The position numbers were made by a program, and so were the translations under genes. 64,000 nucleotides of DNA from assembly GCF_001874645.1 (NCBI RefSeq), contig NZ_CP017886.1, forward strand, positions 1 to 64,000, written 5' to 3'. Positions within the stretch are counted from its first letter, which is position 1. Each line of letters opens with the position of its first letter. Shown piece after piece: positions 26,701 through 35,937 of this stretch. The DNA comes from Pseudomonas frederiksbergensis (GTDB lineage Bacteria; Pseudomonadota; Gammaproteobacteria; Pseudomonadales; Pseudomonadaceae). The notes below the pieces were generated by a model. That model did no database searches. It saw only the letters and a list, made by a program, of their open reading frames with translations, and was not told the origin of the DNA.

Positions 26701-28382
26701 GGCAGTGAGTGTTCGAGAGACAATGAAAGTTCGTCGTCAAACCAGGCGTATTGGTCGCCGCCCTTCATCAGAAGCTCAGCAAGCTCTTCCGCACGATACT
26801 TGGCATCGCCTACCTGGATATCGGAAAGCTGATTCAGGGCAATCTCATTGACGCGGCGATCAAGCCTCACCAGCTCGGTATGAGCAAGATCAATGGACTG
26901 GTGCAGGCGATCAATCTCTCCCCGAGCAAGTGATGGATTGATTTGCGAAACTTGGTGTTGGATAGCCTCAATCGAGCCTTGGAATTGCCGGATCCCCTCG
27001 CGGTCACTGGTCAGCAGCGCAACCGTCAGTGGCCGAACCTCAGCCGGTATTTTCGACTGGAGTACCTTCAGGGCCTGCTCGCCACGTGAGGTGACAAGCA
27101 CACGTTTGCCAGTCGCCAGGTAGTGGCAGATGATGTTGGCGATCGTATGGGTTTTGCCGGTACCGGGAGGGCCCTGAACCGCCACGCCTGGTGCGTGCTC
27201 CAGACGTTGAACGATAGTGACCTGCTCGTCGTTGTATGGGAGGGGAAAATACAGTTCCTTGGGCTCAGCCCTCGATCCATCCATACTTCGGCTGGACAGC
27301 CCGCGGAAGTTGACGTGCTGGTAATCGATTGCAATCGTCGATGCCGGGGTCACCAACGCAAGCGGGCCGGCAGGCAGCTCTAGACAGTCCTTAAGTTTCT
27401 CTCGGATCTTGCGAAGGTCGTTGATCAACCAGTTGCTGGGTTTGGGGCGCGCAAACACGACCCATGCATCGCTTACCTGCAGAGTGTCACCTGGTTCCGG
27501 GAAGCCCTGGGCGCCGTCTCCCATCACTTCCAGATATTTGCCTTTGCTGTCTAGGCTTCTGGCCGAGAGCTTGAGTACATCAGAAAAGGTTGATGGCAAG
27601 AATGGGTTCAAAGGGGAGTCGGCATGCCTGCCCAGGTGATCGCGAATAGCTCGTTCGCACTCGCTGGCGCCAGGGATATTGGCGTTAATCAGAGCATCGA
27701 ACTCGATCATCGGCTCTGTAGCACGCGGGCGGACTTCCACCGCCATGCTCTCCTCGTTCAAAGAGATGTCGAGCGCCTGGGTCAACAAAGGATAATTGAA
27801 TCCCTGCTGCGCATCGTTGATTGTTAGCGTCCAAGCGCTGACGCCGATGCCCCATACCAACTCCCGGGCAGATTTTCCCGTCTCCATCTGCTGCATCAAT
27901 GCAAACATGTCGCCATAGAGGCTGATGGTCTTGCGACGGGGCTTCTCAAGCTCAGCCCATTCGTGCCACTGGATAAGGTATGTCGTAAGCGCAGCCGAAG
28001 CTTGCGTGCGCACCTCGGATTCCACTGCGCCGATATCGCCCTCCGGATCTTTGTCCTGCTGCTCCCGGATAAGCTGGAGGAGTGCCTGCTCGGAGAGCGC
28101 TGGGGGCTTGGCGGGATTGTCACTGACTTTGATGAGGGAGCTGTAGCCGCCATCAACTGGTGCTGGAGCACGTGATTCTTCGAGCCGTTCGATCTGCAGC
28201 CAGACATTGTCGCCTGGGAATTGGAGATCAAAGTGCAACCCAGGGAGACCTAGAAGGCCCGCCGGTGGATACACGTCATTAACAGAGCTCGTTAGCTGAA
28301 AACGCGACGGATCAAGCTCCTTGAGGCTTTCCTCTGCATACTCAAATAGCCGGCTGAGGAGCTCGTTAGGCGTCCGTTGCAT
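23796..28382 (-). CDS. SF1 helicase with C-terminal Vsr-like nuclease domain
   Basis: 1,528 residues from ATG 28382 (CGGAG before it). A frame extension to 28502 has no ribosome site. Helicase motifs: Walker A (GPPGTGKT) near 403, DEASQSD near 1091, GDDKQ shortly after, LREHFRC, FQGSERD and AASRARDR. The last 130 residues carry a DUF559/Vsr fold: FRLDMVVEG, then IECDGDAFH and RQRILERAGWTFWRCF with the usual D, E-x-D and W positions. Such UPF1-like helicase-nuclease fusions are defence proteins (several one-gene systems are known). Which one, I cannot say. Confidence 0.85.
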   Translation of the reverse strand: MQRTPNELLSRLFEYAEESLKELDPSRFQLTSSVNDVYPPAGLLGLPGLHFDLQFPGDNVWLQIERLEESRAPAPVDGGYSSLIKVSDNPAKPPALSEQALLQLIREQQDKDPEGDIGAVESEVRTQASAALTTYLIQWHEWAELEKPRRKTISLYGDMFALMQQMETGKSARELVWGIGVSAWTLTINDAQQGFNYPLLTQALDISLNEESMAVEVRPRATEPMIEFDALINANIPGASECERAIRDHLGRHADSPLNPFLPSTFSDVLKLSARSLDSKGKYLEVMGDGAQGFPEPGDTLQVSDAWVVFARPKPSNWLINDLRKIREKLKDCLELPAGPLALVTPASTIAIDYQHVNFRGLSSRSMDGSRAEPKELYFPLPYNDEQVTIVQRLEHAPGVAVQGPPGTGKTHTIANIICHYLATGKRVLVTSRGEQALKVLQSKIPAEVRPLTVALLTSDREGIRQFQGSIEAIQHQVSQINPSLARGEIDRLHQSIDLAHTELVRLDRRVNEIALNQLSDIQVGDAKYRAEELAELLMKGGDQYAWFDDELSLSLEHSLPFDDEFGRSLRQARRDLGHDLVYVNYSLPELEQLPAAADIGKLHGSLCQLKSLEYALGQGDLMPLKSDSEAVVAAARKLDLELDQCEEKLVVLHDGGDCETPWSLELRFKAAGGRYDSEISVLVGMLPAAQALMQRRKVMLENSVEFPEEALDCEKTSEAVDRATETGKPFGLMSFGASQAKTHISHVRINGSAPKSAEHWKTVQDYLKLYVDVRSFTARWNPLAETLGIPRLQAGMAHLRQLELTVSTVKAALELTSRYVDKVQPLCEEVFADAPDNMHRLTIAEIRGLRQHLTQNLARLDLSMAGASLAILQAKVAGEGPIACRLRTFVLECLGSPDQDTHRIVSQYVDLLTELQRIRELGGLLNHVREGAHRVMTAGAEKLSDRLLTVPVENGAEDLAFPSSWKEAWQHAQIRSHLQSIEARHELVELNGKRVKLEAGLARMYREVVSRAAWLSTKANASPMVLQALAGYSTAIRKIGQGTGPNAERYRRDAQQCMQDAAGAVPCWIMSHAKISESMPAEIGAFDLVIVDEASQSDLWALPAIVRAKKVLVVGDDKQVSPDGGFKSGKRIGELRNRFLNDQPYGADMTPDKSLYDLASRVFAGHMVMLREHFRCVPPIISYSNQFYGGAIQPLRIPRPSERLDPPLVDIYVKDGVRNKKGCNKLEAEAIVEEIQALIKDDKYAGRSIGVVTLLGGMEQAKFIDSLVRERCPAVELHAREFACGDASTFQGSERDIIFISMVADPENCHPLSGNAAEQRFNVAASRARDRMYLIRSVTLDHLSQKDVRRTLLEYFSKPLTEQEVDQDGLIKLCESGFEQQVFSRLVERGYRVIPQVKSGAFRLDMVVEGANDNRLAIECDGDAFHGPDRWEADMNRQRILERAGWTFWRCFASSWSMHKEEIFGELLQRLAELGIEPTNALEKLPAVVELREWSSAVSTSMDEDDEDIGELAAPTTAGEEQQALPI

Positions 28383-28568
28383 GTTGATACTCCGTAATAA
28401 TTCAGGGGTGCGATTACATCGGTAAAGATGGCGCCAAGGATGCCATATTGCCTCTACACGTGGTCTCGAAATTAATCTCTTCCGACGAGTGTCCAGACTC
28501 ACTGGGCAAGTTCAGATTGAACCGCAGGTACCAGTCTTCCGCAGATTAGGCGTAGAGGCATGTACGTC

Positions 28569-29603
28569 CTATCTATAAGTGTGTAAATCGCTCGATCCGT
28601 CTTGGACAGAATCAAATGTCCAATCGGCCAGCCCTTCACAGCCACGGGCAAGGTAGTCAGATGGTACGCCTACTCTTGGATCAGCCCCCACTGCCAATGC
28701 GGCAAGCCCTGCACTCTGGGCCGACGGGTTCAATCCATTCCACCAAGAGATACGGACAGCATGATTCTCACAGGCCAGTGAAATTCGCAGCAGCATATCT
28801 TCAAGCTTTGCACCGCAGCGGAAGCCTTCTTGTAGCGACTGACGCACCAACTGACAGGTCTGGTCGCTTGACTCGTGCCAGGCGAGAACATACGCCCACC
28901 CTTGATCAGTGGGGGCCGTAAAAAATGTCAGTAAATCGAGCGCTTCAGCCTCTGGCCCCAGATCCTGGATCTTGCGCCCAAGAAAATCATAATCTGGGAA
29001 AAGCAGGCCTGTGGCTTGTATCGAGCAAGGAGAGCTTGACCAAAAGACAATGAATCGGAATTCAGCAAAATTCCTCTGGGCGAGTGCCGCATCGTAGATG
29101 ACTTTGTGCCAGTGGAGATGCTGAAAACCAAACGCCTGACCTTGAGCAGCATCCTGTAGTAATTGGCGGTTGGCTTCAGGCAAATCTGGGTGGTCGATTA
29201 TAGCTGCCAGGGAGCGTGCGGCATTCTCTTTGACAAAGTACTCACGACAAACGCTGCGGTAGGCGTAGAGGGCAACCTGTTCATGATCGAATGTCAGTGG
29301 CCTGTCATCGATAGGCGCGAACAGTCTGTTGTCGTGGTGCTTGCACATGCCACGGAAGGTAGAAACCTTCTTGATCCCCGCTTTCTTCAGTTGAGGCTTG
29401 CCCCCGGTAGCTCTCAACGTGGTGAGATCTGCGGAGAGCCGGTAAACGTGCCCCTGTTCCTCGATCAGACTGAGCTGGCCGCCCTTCTGGATGGAATGCG
29501 CAGAGATGATAGCGTCGCAGCGGGCCCCATTTTCGTGATGGAGGCATCGCCCCCTGTTGCGCTGCTGCGCCATTGCTGCCTGATGCGCCTTAGTGAAGGA
29601 CAT
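28569..29603 (-). CDS. CxxC/HNH-like protein upstream of the helicase
   Basis: 344 residues from ATG 29603. A start 13 codons earlier is also open. The N-terminus holds CLHHENGARCDAII followed by AHSIQKGGQLSLIEEQGHVY, a zinc-ribbon or HNH-like arrangement with Cys and His as ligands, and a second CKHHDN about 50 residues on. The C-terminal half is the part repeated in the pseudogene at 23213. Same strand as the helicase and about 190 bases upstream, so the two probably form one unit. Function unknown. A nuclease partner is the plausible reading. Confidence 0.6.
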   Translation of the reverse strand: MSFTKAHQAAMAQQRNRGRCLHHENGARCDAIISAHSIQKGGQLSLIEEQGHVYRLSADLTTLRATGGKPQLKKAGIKKVSTFRGMCKHHDNRLFAPIDDRPLTFDHEQVALYAYRSVCREYFVKENAARSLAAIIDHPDLPEANRQLLQDAAQGQAFGFQHLHWHKVIYDAALAQRNFAEFRFIVFWSSSPCSIQATGLLFPDYDFLGRKIQDLGPEAEALDLLTFFTAPTDQGWAYVLAWHESSDQTCQLVRQSLQEGFRCGAKLEDMLLRISLACENHAVRISWWNGLNPSAQSAGLAALAVGADPRVGVPSDYLARGCEGLADWTFDSVQDGSSDLHTYR

Positions 29604-29913
29604 GACGATCTCTATGTATTGGTGCCTACTCAGAGGATGCATTCCGGCACTATAGGTCGCTAGATGCCCGGGGCACCTTTCAAACCGATAAGAGGGGCAT
29701 GTTCTCTCAGGCTCTTACGGCCTTTCTATCTGCCGATGGGGCGGACGGCCATTGGTATCTGGTGCAGGCAGCATCCAGCTTCATAATCGGAGCCAGGGGG
29801 GCGAATGACTCAACCTTTTCCATTAGCATTTGGGATAGACGCTGATGAGCGAATCTCCAAGCTGACGTGCCTTCATCATGGCTACGCGGATTTCGTGTGA
29901 TCTGATCCATGCT

Positions 29914-30984
29914 TCATCTCCTAGGGCGTTTCGAAGGCTTGGCGGGCCCCGCAATTTGCTGATCCTGTACACCTGAGGAGGCATAGTTACCCTCCTCCGG
30001 GCCTGGCTCACCAATCGCAGCCTGTCGCAGTTGCTCATTCTCTTTCTGAAGGGACGCTACCTGCGCCACGGTTTCTTGCTCACGCAGATCGCCTAACGCG
30101 GCGGCCTTGTGGAGTCCCTTAACCTCTTCACGCAGAGCTGAGATCTGCCCCATGAGGTGCTCGGCCACCCCAGCGGACTTGGCCTCACCCTGGCGCAGTG
30201 CCTCAACTTGGGTGTTGAGAGACTGAACCAAAGCTTCCTGAGTATGCAGAGCTTTGGTTTGCTGTCTGGCTTCACCGAGCAGGCGTTCATTGTCGCGATT
30301 CAGTCGGGTCAGGTCGTCCTGTTTTACGGCAATGGTCTCCCTCAGCTTGCGCTGCTCAACTTGCATCTCATGCAGTTGAGACTCGTGCTTGCGTTGATCC
30401 TGATCTCGCTGCTCCTTCGCCGCCTCCCGATAGTGCTCAAGCGCCCCACGGGCCTGAACGTGCTTTTCTTCCAGCGAATGGATGTGCTTGTCCTTTTCCG
30501 CAACCAGAGACTCTAGGTCGGTACAGCGCTGACTGAGGCCTGCGTTGCGGGTCAGCTCAGCCTGAAGCGAGGACTGGGTGGTTGCAAGTTCAGCGCTCTG
30601 CGTCTCCATCGCGGCCTGTTGGGTGGCCGAATTACGTTGAGCGGTAGCCAGATCCGATCTGAGCTCGATGATCTGGTTTTCCAGCGCGGCCCGCTGCAAG
30701 TCAAAAGCTTCGGTCGCCTGGGAGATTACTTCCTGGCCCTCCTCCATAAGCTGATCCAGCAGCGTTTGCACCATGCCGTTGAGCGTGTCGCTTATACGTT
30801 CACGTGATGCCACGGGCTCTGGATTGGAGGGCTCAAGCTCTTTAAGGTACCGAGAAATCGTTGTCTTGGAGCCCGTATTTCCGAGCTCTACGCGTACTGC
30901 GTCGATGCTGGGGTTGGCCCCCCTGGCCAGCAGCGCCTGACGTGCTCTTTGCACAACAGCTTTATTGATTCCGCCTCGGGCCAT
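29914..30984 (-). CDS. KfrA-like DNA-binding coiled-coil protein
   Basis: 356 residues. The first 60 residues (INKAVVQRARQALLARGANPSIDAVR, then GSKTTISRYLKELE) are the KfrA N-terminal DNA-binding domain. The rest is a continuous coiled coil to about 330 with a basic tail (KPSKRPRR). It diverges from an integrase gene with palindromic sequence between. KfrA proteins bind their own promoter and stabilise plasmids. On islands they accompany integrases. Confidence 0.85.
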   Translation of the reverse strand: MARGGINKAVVQRARQALLARGANPSIDAVRVELGNTGSKTTISRYLKELEPSNPEPVASRERISDTLNGMVQTLLDQLMEEGQEVISQATEAFDLQRAALENQIIELRSDLATAQRNSATQQAAMETQSAELATTQSSLQAELTRNAGLSQRCTDLESLVAEKDKHIHSLEEKHVQARGALEHYREAAKEQRDQDQRKHESQLHEMQVEQRKLRETIAVKQDDLTRLNRDNERLLGEARQQTKALHTQEALVQSLNTQVEALRQGEAKSAGVAEHLMGQISALREEVKGLHKAAALGDLREQETVAQVASLQKENEQLRQAAIGEPGPEEGNYASSGVQDQQIAGPAKPSKRPRR

Positions 30985-31012
30985 GGGGATCTCCTACGAT
31001 TTCGTACTGTGT

Positions 31013-31025
31013 TACATGTCATGTA
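31013..31025. promoter_or_regulatory. Palindrome in the KfrA promoter region
   Basis: TACATG-T-CATGTA, perfect arms around one base, inside a looser TGTTA...TAACA repeat (31010-31036). It lies just upstream of the KfrA gene and before the divergent integrase. Likely operator of KfrA. Confidence 0.5.
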
Positions 31026-31181
31026 GGTACATAACATTTTTTAGAAATTTTACGCCTTTTGATCTTGGTTTACTAGAAGCTCATAATAGTGCTTTATGGC
31101 TTCTTCACCCTTTGTGACGTCCGGAAAACCTCCCAGCGGCGTCTGCAGGCAGATACGCTCTGATTTCGAAGGCAAAGTACG

Positions 31182-32165
31182 ATGGAAAAAGCAGATCGGT
31201 ACCTCAGCGCCGGCACCCGGGAGAACACCCGAAAAAGCTACCGGGCGGCGATTGAGCACTTCGAGGTGACTTGGGGCGGGTACCTGCCCACGACCGGCGT
31301 GAGTGTCGTTCGCTACCTGGCGGAGTACGCCGACAAGCTCTCTATCAATACGCTGAAGCAACGTCTTGCAGCCCTAGCGCAATGGCATCTCACTCAGGGT
31401 TTCCCTGATCCGACCAAGACGCCTGATGTTCGCCAGATGATCAAAGGCATCAGGGTCGTGCACCCAGCACAGGTCAAACAGGCTGCCCCGCTACTACTGA
31501 GGCATCTGGAGCAAGCGGTCACATGGCTTGAAGGGGAAGCTGCAGTTGCGCTTAAACGTGGAGATTACAAATCACTGGTGCGCCACCGTCGCTCAGTTGC
31601 GATCATCTTGATCGGGTTCTGGCGTGGCTTTCGAGGCGATGAGTTGGCCAGGCTGACGGTGGAGAACACGAAAGCTATAAGCGGAGAAGGCATTACCTTT
31701 TTCCTGCCCTACACCAAAGGTGACCGCCAGCATGAAGGAACGACCTTCCAGACGCCGGCGCTCGCCATGCTCTGCCCCGTGGAGGCCTATATCAACTGGA
31801 TAACAGTATCCGGGATCGCGAAAGGCCCGGTGTTCCAGAGGATTGATCGTTGGGGCAATCTGTCAGGCAAAGGCATGCAGCCGCATAGCCTCATCCCGGT
31901 GCTGCGCCGCATTTTCAATGAGGCAGGATTGCCTGCGCAGTTGTACAGCAGTCACTCGATGCGGCGAGGTTTTGCGACCTGGGCGTCGGCTAATGGGTGG
32001 GACATTAAGGGATTGATGAGTTATGTAGGCTGGAAAGACATAAAGTCCGCGTTGCGCTATGTGGATGCCAGCGTGTCCTTCGGCGGAATTGCTTTGCGCG
32101 CCGCCCAGCAAGCGCCCGCCCTGGAGAATAAAGGGATTTCCGGTGATCACCCACACACCGATTGA
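31182..32165 (+). CDS. Tyrosine site-specific recombinase (island integrase)
   Basis: 327 residues. N-terminal SAM-like domain (TRENTRKSYRAAIEHFEVTW). Catalytic set: R in FWRGFRGDEL, K in YTKGDRQ, H-x-x-R in SHSMRRGFATWAS, W in VGWKDIKSALRYVD and the Tyr in RYVD. Complete and intact. Paired with the divergent KfrA gene. It may have mobilised the defence island or be a remnant of a plasmid-like element. No att site could be identified. Confidence 0.93.
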   Translation: MEKADRYLSAGTRENTRKSYRAAIEHFEVTWGGYLPTTGVSVVRYLAEYADKLSINTLKQRLAALAQWHLTQGFPDPTKTPDVRQMIKGIRVVHPAQVKQAAPLLLRHLEQAVTWLEGEAAVALKRGDYKSLVRHRRSVAIILIGFWRGFRGDELARLTVENTKAISGEGITFFLPYTKGDRQHEGTTFQTPALAMLCPVEAYINWITVSGIAKGPVFQRIDRWGNLSGKGMQPHSLIPVLRRIFNEAGLPAQLYSSHSMRRGFATWASANGWDIKGLMSYVGWKDIKSALRYVDASVSFGGIALRAAQQAPALENKGISGDHPHTD

Positions 32166-32635
32166 CGCCTACCGGGCAGGCTTCAAAAACTCGGTTAGAA
32201 AGCCGTGAAAGCGTTCATTCAGAATAGAGCACTCGGAAAACTTATCCGCACCTCTGGAATCCGTTGGATAGGCCATGGCTGCCCTGCCCCGAATAGTCTT
32301 GCCATGCCGTCAGGTCAGTCCCGAGTCTTCCACGTGAGGTTATTACGACAAAATGAATGGCTCAACGATATTAATGACGTTGGAGGGTGGTGGGCGTACC
32401 GGCGCATACATTGGCCCGACATACTCAGTAGTAGCCCCATTAAGTGATTCGGCCATCCTGCTGGCGATCGGTGAAGAGTCTCTAGGTTGTCTGGCGTCTA
32501 TGATGGTGAGCCCAGGGCTGTTCAGGCAAAGGCTGATCTTGTCCGCCCAGAAAGTCCGGGGCACCAAGCGCTGGCAACCCTGGGACTATGTGACGGGACA
32601 CTGGCCTTAGTTTCCATCGGAGCCCCACTGGTTGG
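32166..32635. other. Gap between integrase and the PIN-like gene
   Basis: No frame with protein-like composition. Possible decayed matter. I see no tRNA, repeat or clear terminator here. Confidence 0.5.
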
Positions 32636-33793
32636 TCACCGGTTCTCATACTGGATATTTTCTGCCCCGAGCAGGTTTTGCAGGAAGGCCAACTCCTCAG
32701 CGTCGCACTTGAACAGCCTCTCATCGAACACGATGCAGGGCTTTCCTCCATTCGGAAGACCAAAGGTGTGGATCGTCATGCCCATCCAGAGAACCGCCAG
32801 GTTCTTATCTCGGGTGAGCAGCGCTGATCGCCACGCTGGCGGCTCCTCCTGGAATTTGCGCAACAGCGTCAGTAGGAAAATATCCCACATCGCGTTATAT
32901 GCTTCAGCGGGGCCATACACCGCTGCGGGCTTCAGAACCTTCTTCGCAGGATTGAGCCCTTGAGACGCGGTCAGAGCGCTGAGTGCGACAGCCACGCACA
33001 GGTGCTGGGAGGACAGCCCGAGATCCTGCACCGCCTTGATGATTGACTCCCATGCAGCGCGACGCCGGCTTCGACCGGTGGTAGCCATGAGCGAAGGCGC
33101 TACCTTTTGCAGAAACCGGATGCCATTGGAAAAGTCCTCACGATAGCCGTCCAACAACACCTGGATGTCTTTAAGGGTAAAGGGCTGCTCAGGCCATACC
33201 CTGATATGGGGAAGCGCCTGTTTTAGGGTTGCCACCGCGATCGCCAGCTGATCTCTGACTGCTTCAGCGGTCGGAAGCTCTTGGGTGTTCCCCTCCAGCG
33301 CAAACGGCAGCGGGTTTAAATAGCAACCACAGGACTTGTCGCCCAACATCTCTAGAAAATCGCTCAGGGGCTCGGATCCCGACTTCCTCTTACCGTTGTC
33401 GAAACAGGCCTTGATCTCCGATACGATATTTCTGTCAACGAAGATGTTGGTGCCTGCAAGACTGTAGATAAGGGGTGCCCAACCACCATCGACAAGGCAG
33501 ATGCTCTCGTTTCTCACTTTGGGGTCAAGCTGTAACCGAGCGCTCATTCTATGGCCCACCGGAACTGCAACGTTTCCGACGAAACCTGACCCATGCTCAA
33601 CGGTTCCTTGTATCGCAACGGTCACCGATTCGTTGTTTTGATACCTGAGCCAGTCATCCAGTGTGAGCGCCCCTGCGGTGACGCCCCCTAAAGCCACACC
33701 GGAAACATGGTCTGGAAGCACCTCATCATGCCCCAGCAGCATCACTGAAACTCGCGAACCGTCCTGTTGCAATGTGAATCCCCCCGAGAGCAA
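32636..33793 (-). CDS. Hypothetical protein with PIN-like features
   Basis: 385 residues if the TTG at 33793 is the start. ATG 33742 would remove 17. The middle has GTNIFVDRNIVSEIK and the C-terminal part LLTRDKNLAVLW, which is the spacing of the first and last acidic positions of PIN nucleases. The N-terminal 90 residues look like a beta-rich domain. No family I can name. Lies inside the island between the integrase and the RES gene, so a toxin or defence role is possible but not shown. Confidence 0.45.
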   Translation of the reverse strand: MLSGGFTLQQDGSRVSVMLLGHDEVLPDHVSGVALGGVTAGALTLDDWLRYQNNESVTVAIQGTVEHGSGFVGNVAVPVGHRMSARLQLDPKVRNESICLVDGGWAPLIYSLAGTNIFVDRNIVSEIKACFDNGKRKSGSEPLSDFLEMLGDKSCGCYLNPLPFALEGNTQELPTAEAVRDQLAIAVATLKQALPHIRVWPEQPFTLKDIQVLLDGYREDFSNGIRFLQKVAPSLMATTGRSRRRAAWESIIKAVQDLGLSSQHLCVAVALSALTASQGLNPAKKVLKPAAVYGPAEAYNAMWDIFLLTLLRKFQEEPPAWRSALLTRDKNLAVLWMGMTIHTFGLPNGGKPCIVFDERLFKCDAEELAFLQNLLGAENIQYENR

Positions 33794-33921
33794 CCCTAAA
33801 AAACACCAGCCAAGCGCCGGTCAGCATTGCCAATTATTCGTGGATGCAAGCATACAGAGGGTGCACATAGGCGGGAATGCTCATCCACACGCGCTAGGAG
33901 GGATTGCGATTCTGCGAATGA

Positions 33922-34120
33922 CTATGGGTATGGTCGTGAGGCCTGGCCATCCGACTTTGCTACGAGCTCGGCGCCCTTCTCAGAGCGAAGATCCAGCGTG
34001 ACCGATTTTTTGTTTGTGGCTTCGCTGAGCCAGACCATGGTGCCGCCATACTCAGTGGGCGTTCCGAACTTGCACAAGGTGTCGCCGGCAGGTTGCTCGA
34101 TCTTGATGACCTCCACGTCG
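33922..34120 (-). pseudogene. CoA-transferase family III (CaiB-type) fragment
   Basis: About 60 residues match the start of CaiB/BaiF proteins: EVIKIEQPAGDTL, then NKKSVTLDLRSEKGAELV. Both ends are lost. A remnant left by island rearrangement. The rest of 33794-34307 shows no gene. Confidence 0.75.
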
Positions 34121-34307
34121 TTCTGACAGTGGCCTAGTAAGGATATACAGCCTAGCTAGGGTTGCTACCGCTTGAAACCTGAGACATCAGGGGATTTAGA
34201 GGATCACTTGCAAGGTGGCAAACTGACCAGCTTTTCAACCGACCAAAACCTAGATGGCTTTGGTCAGCCCGCCGGGCGCAGTGACGAAAAGCGTCCGGGG
34301 TTGTGGC

Positions 34308-35660
34308 TCATCGTGGCCCGTAGTAACGGGGCCCTTCTGTCCATGGCACGTAATTAACGCGATCAGTCTCGTAGCTGAACCTGACACCCTGGATCTTGTG
34401 AATCATTATCCGTTCGCGGTTGAGTCGCAGACACGGATCCGGGATCGGAGCTTGGCTCATCGAGCTGGGCAGGGAGTCATGCGGCGATGGGCCGGCTTCC
34501 CAGATCTGTGGGTAGAAGCTCCAACGATCTTCATCCAGCTCCCATAAATCTGCATGATCCATTGCCTCATGATCCTCGGTCTTTTCAACGCCGCTGGCTT
34601 TGTGGAAGAGAATCACATTGTGGCCCGGCGATGCGCCTTGTGCTCCCTGTACCGACGGAAAGAGGATGCCGTCCAGGTTGAGCGACTCGCTGGTGGCGAG
34701 AAAGTCAGCGATCGCCTGTGTGATGAGATACCCCTGATCAGCGCTTTCTGGCATAACGGGCATCAGCATTTGTTGCTGCAACTCTCGAAGGAATGCACAT
34801 CGCTGTGCTTGTTCACTGCGTACAGGATCAAAATAACTGAGGGAAGCATCCGGACAGATTCCGCCCAAGTCGCTCAGATTTAGAAGCCTCAACGGGCGAA
34901 CAATCTCGAAAGTCGCGGTAACCACCCAGCTTCCTACAGGCGGACGTACTTCCGCCATGGCAGTTTCATCATCGGTCGCTCCGTAGAAGACGGAGATACC
35001 AGCAGCGTTCATCCGCCCAGCGGAACCCTTGCCTCTGGGCGTAGGGCCTAGGTGCTTTTCCGGATGCTTGAGCGCAAGGGTCATACCCTCTTCACTCTGA
35101 AAACTACGTGCGCGCTGAAAAGATTTGAGAGGTTGGCCAGCCCCGGCAATCGTGATGGCCGATTGAGACCCGGTCGCGGTGTGAAGCTTGTCGATCCCGC
35201 TGAAGATCCGCTCTAACACTACACCCACGAAGGGATTGACCAGCCGGGATTCAAACTGGAGGCTCTGCTGCATTTTTACCCAATCGGATGTCATTTGAGC
35301 GGATGCAAACGTCTCTTCGATAAAGAATGGATCATCATCCTCGCCCTCCTCACTCCAGCCTTCACGAATCTCAGCATCCAGATCCTCAAGCAGTGACGTA
35401 TCTTCGGCGCCTAAGACCGTTTCTACCACGTCATACAGTGAGTGCCCTACCGGCGGATAGCCGTGGTGGATGACCGATCCAGGTTGTTCAGCGTAAGCGA
35501 ATGAAGACCAGATAGCGTCCTGGCATTCGGACAACAGCTCGTCGAAATCAACCACTGGCCGCTCCCGGCCGCAGTAGTCACATTCCTCGACGTCGTTGTG
35601 TTCATATTTTTCTTGCAGGTAGCTGTCTACCAAGCAGTCGATACACACCAGCTTTGCCAT
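34308..35660 (-). CDS. HEPN/RES N-terminal and RES-domain protein (NAD-depleting toxin type)
   Basis: 450 residues from ATG 35660 (MAKLVCIDC). An upstream in-frame ATG is less likely. The start has CIDC and CDYC pairs, the zinc element of RES N-terminal domains. The RES domain follows in the second half: R in RARSF, then GRMNAAGISVFYGATDDETAMAEVR with the catalytic-type Glu, and DGILFPSVQG with the Ser. RES toxins degrade NAD+. No Xre-type antitoxin lies next to it, so it is probably an abortive-infection effector of single-gene type. Confidence 0.8.
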   Translation of the reverse strand: MAKLVCIDCLVDSYLQEKYEHNDVEECDYCGRERPVVDFDELLSECQDAIWSSFAYAEQPGSVIHHGYPPVGHSLYDVVETVLGAEDTSLLEDLDAEIREGWSEEGEDDDPFFIEETFASAQMTSDWVKMQQSLQFESRLVNPFVGVVLERIFSGIDKLHTATGSQSAITIAGAGQPLKSFQRARSFQSEEGMTLALKHPEKHLGPTPRGKGSAGRMNAAGISVFYGATDDETAMAEVRPPVGSWVVTATFEIVRPLRLLNLSDLGGICPDASLSYFDPVRSEQAQRCAFLRELQQQMLMPVMPESADQGYLITQAIADFLATSESLNLDGILFPSVQGAQGASPGHNVILFHKASGVEKTEDHEAMDHADLWELDEDRWSFYPQIWEAGPSPHDSLPSSMSQAPIPDPCLRLNRERIMIHKIQGVRFSYETDRVNYVPWTEGPRYYGPR

Positions 35661-35937
35661 CGCCTCACCATTTCCTTGGAATGAATCGTTCCTGACGCTA
35701 GACAATCTGTCGGGCCTAAACCATCCAGTCAGCGTGATCTCATTGTGGGCCATCATACCGCTATCATCCAGCCAGGCCAGCCGCAGTCCAGCGTGGATGC
35801 TCCTGACCTGCTATTCAGTCTACCTTTTCAAATGTTTGGTTTGGACAGATAGAGAGTCCAGTACGCCATAGATTCGAGATCATCCAGCGCATAGCGAAGA
35901 ACAGAATTTCATTCTGGCGGTAACTGTTGCTACGGTG

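Noticed and set aside
32343..32635. Short frames on both strands after the integrase
   Set aside because: Overlapping in opposite directions with no family signal; not counted as genes.
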